23,759 nucleotides of DNA from positions 1 to 23,759 of the forward strand of contig JAHJZF010000006.1 in NCBI GenBank assembly GCA_018826645.1. The letters are read 5' to 3'. Shown one piece after another: positions 21,555-23,759 of the stretch; the first letter of the stretch is position 1, and each line of letters starts with the position of its first letter. The notes under the pieces are model-generated. The model was not told the origin of the DNA. It made no database searches and saw nothing but the letters and a program-made list of their open reading frames with translations. The DNA is from Patescibacteria group bacterium. Lineage in GTDB: Bacteria > Patescibacteriota > Minisyncoccia > UBA6257 > Colwellbacteraceae. The position numbers were made by a program, and so were the translations under genes.

Positions 21555-22757
21555 TCAAATTAACACGGATTTGCTTCTCCAGAATAGGAATAGACTGATT
21601 GCTCCGAAGAATAAGACTATTACTCCCGAGAGGCTTAACGCTTGCGCCAAACTATAAACATCAACAGCCCATCCTATAAATGGCGTTATCACTGCGAAGA
21701 ACATTTTTTCAATTAAGCTTTTAACCGATAAAACAGTGGCTCGGATATTAGAATCCGTTAACTGATGCACATAATCAGAAACAACTACTGACGAGAATCC
21801 TTTAACAAATTGTATTAAGAGGGCAAAAGCAAAGCTAAATAAATAGATGAAGTTGCTCATCAAAAGAAAACCTAATCCTGTTAGTGTAGATAATAAGACA
21901 AGAGAATGCTTCTGCCCGATTTTTTCTTCAATTAAGTGAGAGTATTTTGCACTTATCGCTACAACTACGTTAAATCCAGCAAAAACAACTCCGAAGTAGA
22001 CTATATCCAGCCCCGATAGTTTGAAATATGGCTGATAGAGAAAATAAGCGATGTTAATAAATCCTACTACGATAGCCGAGTAGGCTAATAACCATCTTAA
22101 TTTCTTGTTTTTGAATACTGCTAGCTTTATTACTTTAAATAAATCAAAGAGGTAATTTTTTGTATAAATTGCTTTATGTCTTTTAGGTTCTTCAAGGGAA
22201 AGAGAAAGAGGGATTAGTAAAAACATGAACGGTATCATGGCATAAAATGGATATCTAAAACTTAACTTACCGAGAAATCCTCCAATGATACTTGCGATAG
22301 AAACACCGACAGCATAATAGAAAACAATATTCCCCCATATTCTCTTATATTGGTTTTCTCTTTTTAGGTTTTTCAGGGTGTCGTAGATAAAAGCTGAATC
22401 TGCACCAGAAATGAAAACTCCTGCCATTGCCCATAAAACACCCGCAAATAAGAAGTGATAGAAATTAGTACTTAAGGCGAAAACAGACATCGCCATTGCT
22501 GCAAAGATGCCAGTAAGCGCTAATGCCTTCTTCCTTCCAAAAATATCAGCAAAATACCCTGAAGGAACTTCTAGAAGTACAAACAATATTGATGCGGCGG
22601 ATTGAAGAATCATTATTTGAGCTAACGACAATCCATTCGCTTGGTAAAACAAAACAATGATTGGAGTAAAAAACATCAAACTGTACAAAATCATGTACAG
22701 ATACATCTTCCAGATATTGTTTTCTAGTCTTGCTATGTCGGCACTACTGTTCGTCAT
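21555..22757 (-). CDS. MFS transporter
   Basis: A 400-residue membrane protein with about 12 hydrophobic helices. The major-facilitator signature between helices 2 and 3 is visible as VPSGYFADIFGRKKAL, and a central basic loop after helix 6 (EEPKRHKA) separates the two halves. Such proteins exchange a small solute for protons; sequence alone gives no substrate, but stand-alone MFS exporters of this size are often drug or metabolite efflux pumps. The start was set at ATG 22757; a TTG five codons upstream is possible. No SD is clear. TATAGA lies about 17 nt upstream. Codon use is strongly AT-rich. The gene stands alone between two T-arm-like elements. Confidence 0.88.
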   Translation of the reverse strand: MTNSSADIARLENNIWKMYLYMILYSLMFFTPIIVLFYQANGLSLAQIMILQSAASILFVLLEVPSGYFADIFGRKKALALTGIFAAMAMSVFALSTNFYHFLFAGVLWAMAGVFISGADSAFIYDTLKNLKRENQYKRIWGNIVFYYAVGVSIASIIGGFLGKLSFRYPFYAMIPFMFLLIPLSLSLEEPKRHKAIYTKNYLFDLFKVIKLAVFKNKKLRWLLAYSAIVVGFINIAYFLYQPYFKLSGLDIVYFGVVFAGFNVVVAISAKYSHLIEEKIGQKHSLVLLSTLTGLGFLLMSNFIYLFSFAFALLIQFVKGFSSVVVSDYVHQLTDSNIRATVLSVKSLIEKMFFAVITPFIGWAVDVYSLAQALSLSGVIVLFFGAISLFLFWRSKSVLI

Positions 22758-22772
22758 ATTCTTGTGATTCAA

Positions 22773-22957
22773 AATCTATATCAAAATCCTACCACATTAA
22801 GCTCTCCGGTCGGTCTCAACTAGCTGCTGGGGAACAGGGACTCGAACTCTTAGGCTCTAAGACCGCATGGAATCTAGACTTTTAGCTCAAGAATTCTGCT
22901 GAAAGAGGTTCGAATCCCCAATCGGTAGTTCGTAGGTCCAACCCTCGGAGCATTATC
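22773..22957. repeat. M1 module plus T-arm-like element
   Basis: M1 lies at 22799-22830. The element at 22825-22927 has arms gggactcgaactct (22837-22850) and agaggttcgaatcccc (22904-22919), and an inner ctag-containing hairpin. No gene is visible. Confidence 0.8.
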
Positions 22958-22986
22958 TTGACTATAGTCATGTTTTGTGTTATATA
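22958..22986 (+). promoter_or_regulatory. Promoter of the last ORFan
   Basis: TTGACT (22958-22963), 17-bp spacer, TATATA (22981-22986). The leader of about 80 nt holds hairpins attcc / ggaat and cccgca / tgcggg ahead of SD aaggag. Confidence 0.7.
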
Positions 22987-23077
22987 TTAGATACAATTCC
23001 TCATCTTGATGTTGAGGTCATTCCTATAAGGAATAAGAGGCCCCGCACCTCTTGCGGGATAGAGAAGGAGTGTCTTG

Positions 23078-23464
23078 ATGGCACTTGAGCAGTTCCTCCC
23101 AGAAGGAACCGAGTGGGATATTCCCATCCTCGATGGACCGAGCCAGTTCGCGATTACGCGTCATGTGACGAACCTTCTCGCGACAGGCTACCAGAGCGAT
23201 GACTCCAAGGTCACATTCACGGTCGTCATCGACGGTGTCCAGGTGAAGGCTTTTATGCTCGAGCCTGGTATCCGGGGTGCGTACGCAGAGACGGATAGGA
23301 ACCTAGAGAAGCCCATCGTTCGTGTCGACGGCGAGCTCTGCTACAGGCCTGGTACGATGCTGTACGTGCCTGTGTCTGGCTTGTTCTCGATCGGGGAACA
23401 CGAAGGTGGTTTCCTGGTGACCGGAGATGTCAGGGAGTCTCACTTCGGATATCACTTCAAGTAG
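23078..23464 (+). CDS. ORFan of 128 residues, function unknown
   Basis: A soluble acidic protein with alternating hydrophobic residues (VTFTVVIDGVQVKAFML, MLYVPVSGLFSIG), which suggests a mostly beta fold. The start is ATG 23078, with SD gaaggag 9 nt upstream; a TTG one codon earlier is less likely. There is no signal peptide, membrane helix or known motif. Codon use is GC-rich. It is a single-gene unit with its own promoter, small leader hairpins and terminator, flanked by T-arm-like elements on both sides. I do not recognise a family. Confidence 0.72.
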   Translation: MALEQFLPEGTEWDIPILDGPSQFAITRHVTNLLATGYQSDDSKVTFTVVIDGVQVKAFMLEPGIRGAYAETDRNLEKPIVRVDGELCYRPGTMLYVPVSGLFSIGEHEGGFLVTGDVRESHFGYHFK

Positions 23465-23483
23465 GCCTCAACCGGCGATTCGA

Positions 23484-23523
23484 GCCTCAACTCACTCGCT
23501 GGGTTGGGGCCGTTTCGCTTTTA
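23484..23523 (+). terminator. Intrinsic terminator
   Basis: 8-bp stem gcctcaac / gttggggc (23484-23491, 23503-23510, one G-U pair), then cgtttcgctttt. Confidence 0.75.
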
Positions 23524-23580
23524 CCCCAGTAAATATCAATACTTTCTCCGAGTTTTTTATATCAAAATTTAACACATTAC

Positions 23581-23710
23581 CCTCTCCGGTCGGTCTCAGC
23601 TGGTTGCTGGGCTTTAGGGATTCGAACCTCTCGGGTCTAGAACCTCATAGAATCTAGACTTCCACTCCCTCTAAAGTGATTATAACAGGTTCGAATCCCC
23701 GACGGGTCAT
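23581..23710. repeat. M1 module plus best-preserved T-arm-like element (right edge)
   Basis: M1 lies at 23581-23610. The element at 23608-23710 has 13-bp perfect inverted arms gggattcgaacct (23617-23629) and aggttcgaatccc (23687-23699), and an inner hairpin gtctaga / tctagac. After it, to 23759, nothing is recognised. Confidence 0.85.
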
Positions 23711-23759
23711 TCTATGGATGTATGTTAGAGACTCTAGATTGGTTAAGTATTAAAAGAGA

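Noticed and set aside
7766..23710. T-arm-like elements as functional tRNA genes
   Set aside because: GGTTCGAATCC boxes are present on both strands, but no complementary acceptor stem, D-arm or proper T-stem could be formed in the copies I checked.
1..23759. CRISPR array
   Set aside because: No short direct repeats at regular spacing; the repeats seen are palindromic, diverged and separated by genes.

Overview
The window looks like accessory DNA of a small-genome bacterium, most likely a Patescibacteria/CPR member. Supporting this are the standard code with TAA, TAG and TGA all used as stops, the gene types (a VKOR-type redox protein, a small-membrane-protein copper operon, many ORFans) and a diversity-generating retroelement (DGR) of a kind common in CPR. 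The lineage is an inference; no rRNA, ribosomal-protein or intact tRNA gene is present to settle it.

Layout. 1-1283: divergent PPOX-family and VKOR-family genes. 1284-5943 (minus): a six-gene copper operon read from a CsoR-family repressor through a DUF411 protein, two small membrane proteins, a CPH-type P1B ATPase and a Cys-rich anchored protein; a near-palindromic CsoR operator overlaps the -10 box. 6121-6945: an alpha/beta hydrolase. 7220-7576: a small membrane-protein gene broken by an in-frame TAG. 7924-10823: a complete DGR. It has a target gene with its variable repeat (VR, 8750-8867), two hairpins, a template repeat (TR, 9251-9368), an Avd-like accessory gene on the opposite strand and a DGR-type reverse transcriptase. 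TR and VR differ at 16 of 118 positions and all 16 are adenines in TR. 11109-14250: three GC-rich plus-strand genes. 14352-16204 (minus): a MazG/PRA-PH-like protein, a histidine phosphatase and a kinase-like protein. 16518-18826: an unknown gene behind a long structured leader, then a PheRS-like synthetase with an FDX-ACB domain. 18973-23464: a 2H-phosphoesterase-like protein, an RHH plus membrane-protein pair, an acidic ORFan, an MFS transporter and a last ORFan.

Two gene populations are interleaved. Genes rich in G/C-ending codons have a TTGACT-N17-(TGG)-10 type promoter, a 5' leader with hairpins, a Shine-Dalgarno site and a strong intrinsic terminator. AT-rich genes often have a -10 hexamer only 6-9 nt before the start codon, as expected for leaderless mRNAs. 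Most single genes or small units are separated by a mosaic family of inverted-repeat elements of roughly 90-130 bp. The best copies carry tRNA T-arm-like boxes (GGTTCGAATCC) facing each other. This gives the region the look of a cassette array, with the DGR as one cassette. No integrase is in the window and the repeats do not match the canonical integron attC core.
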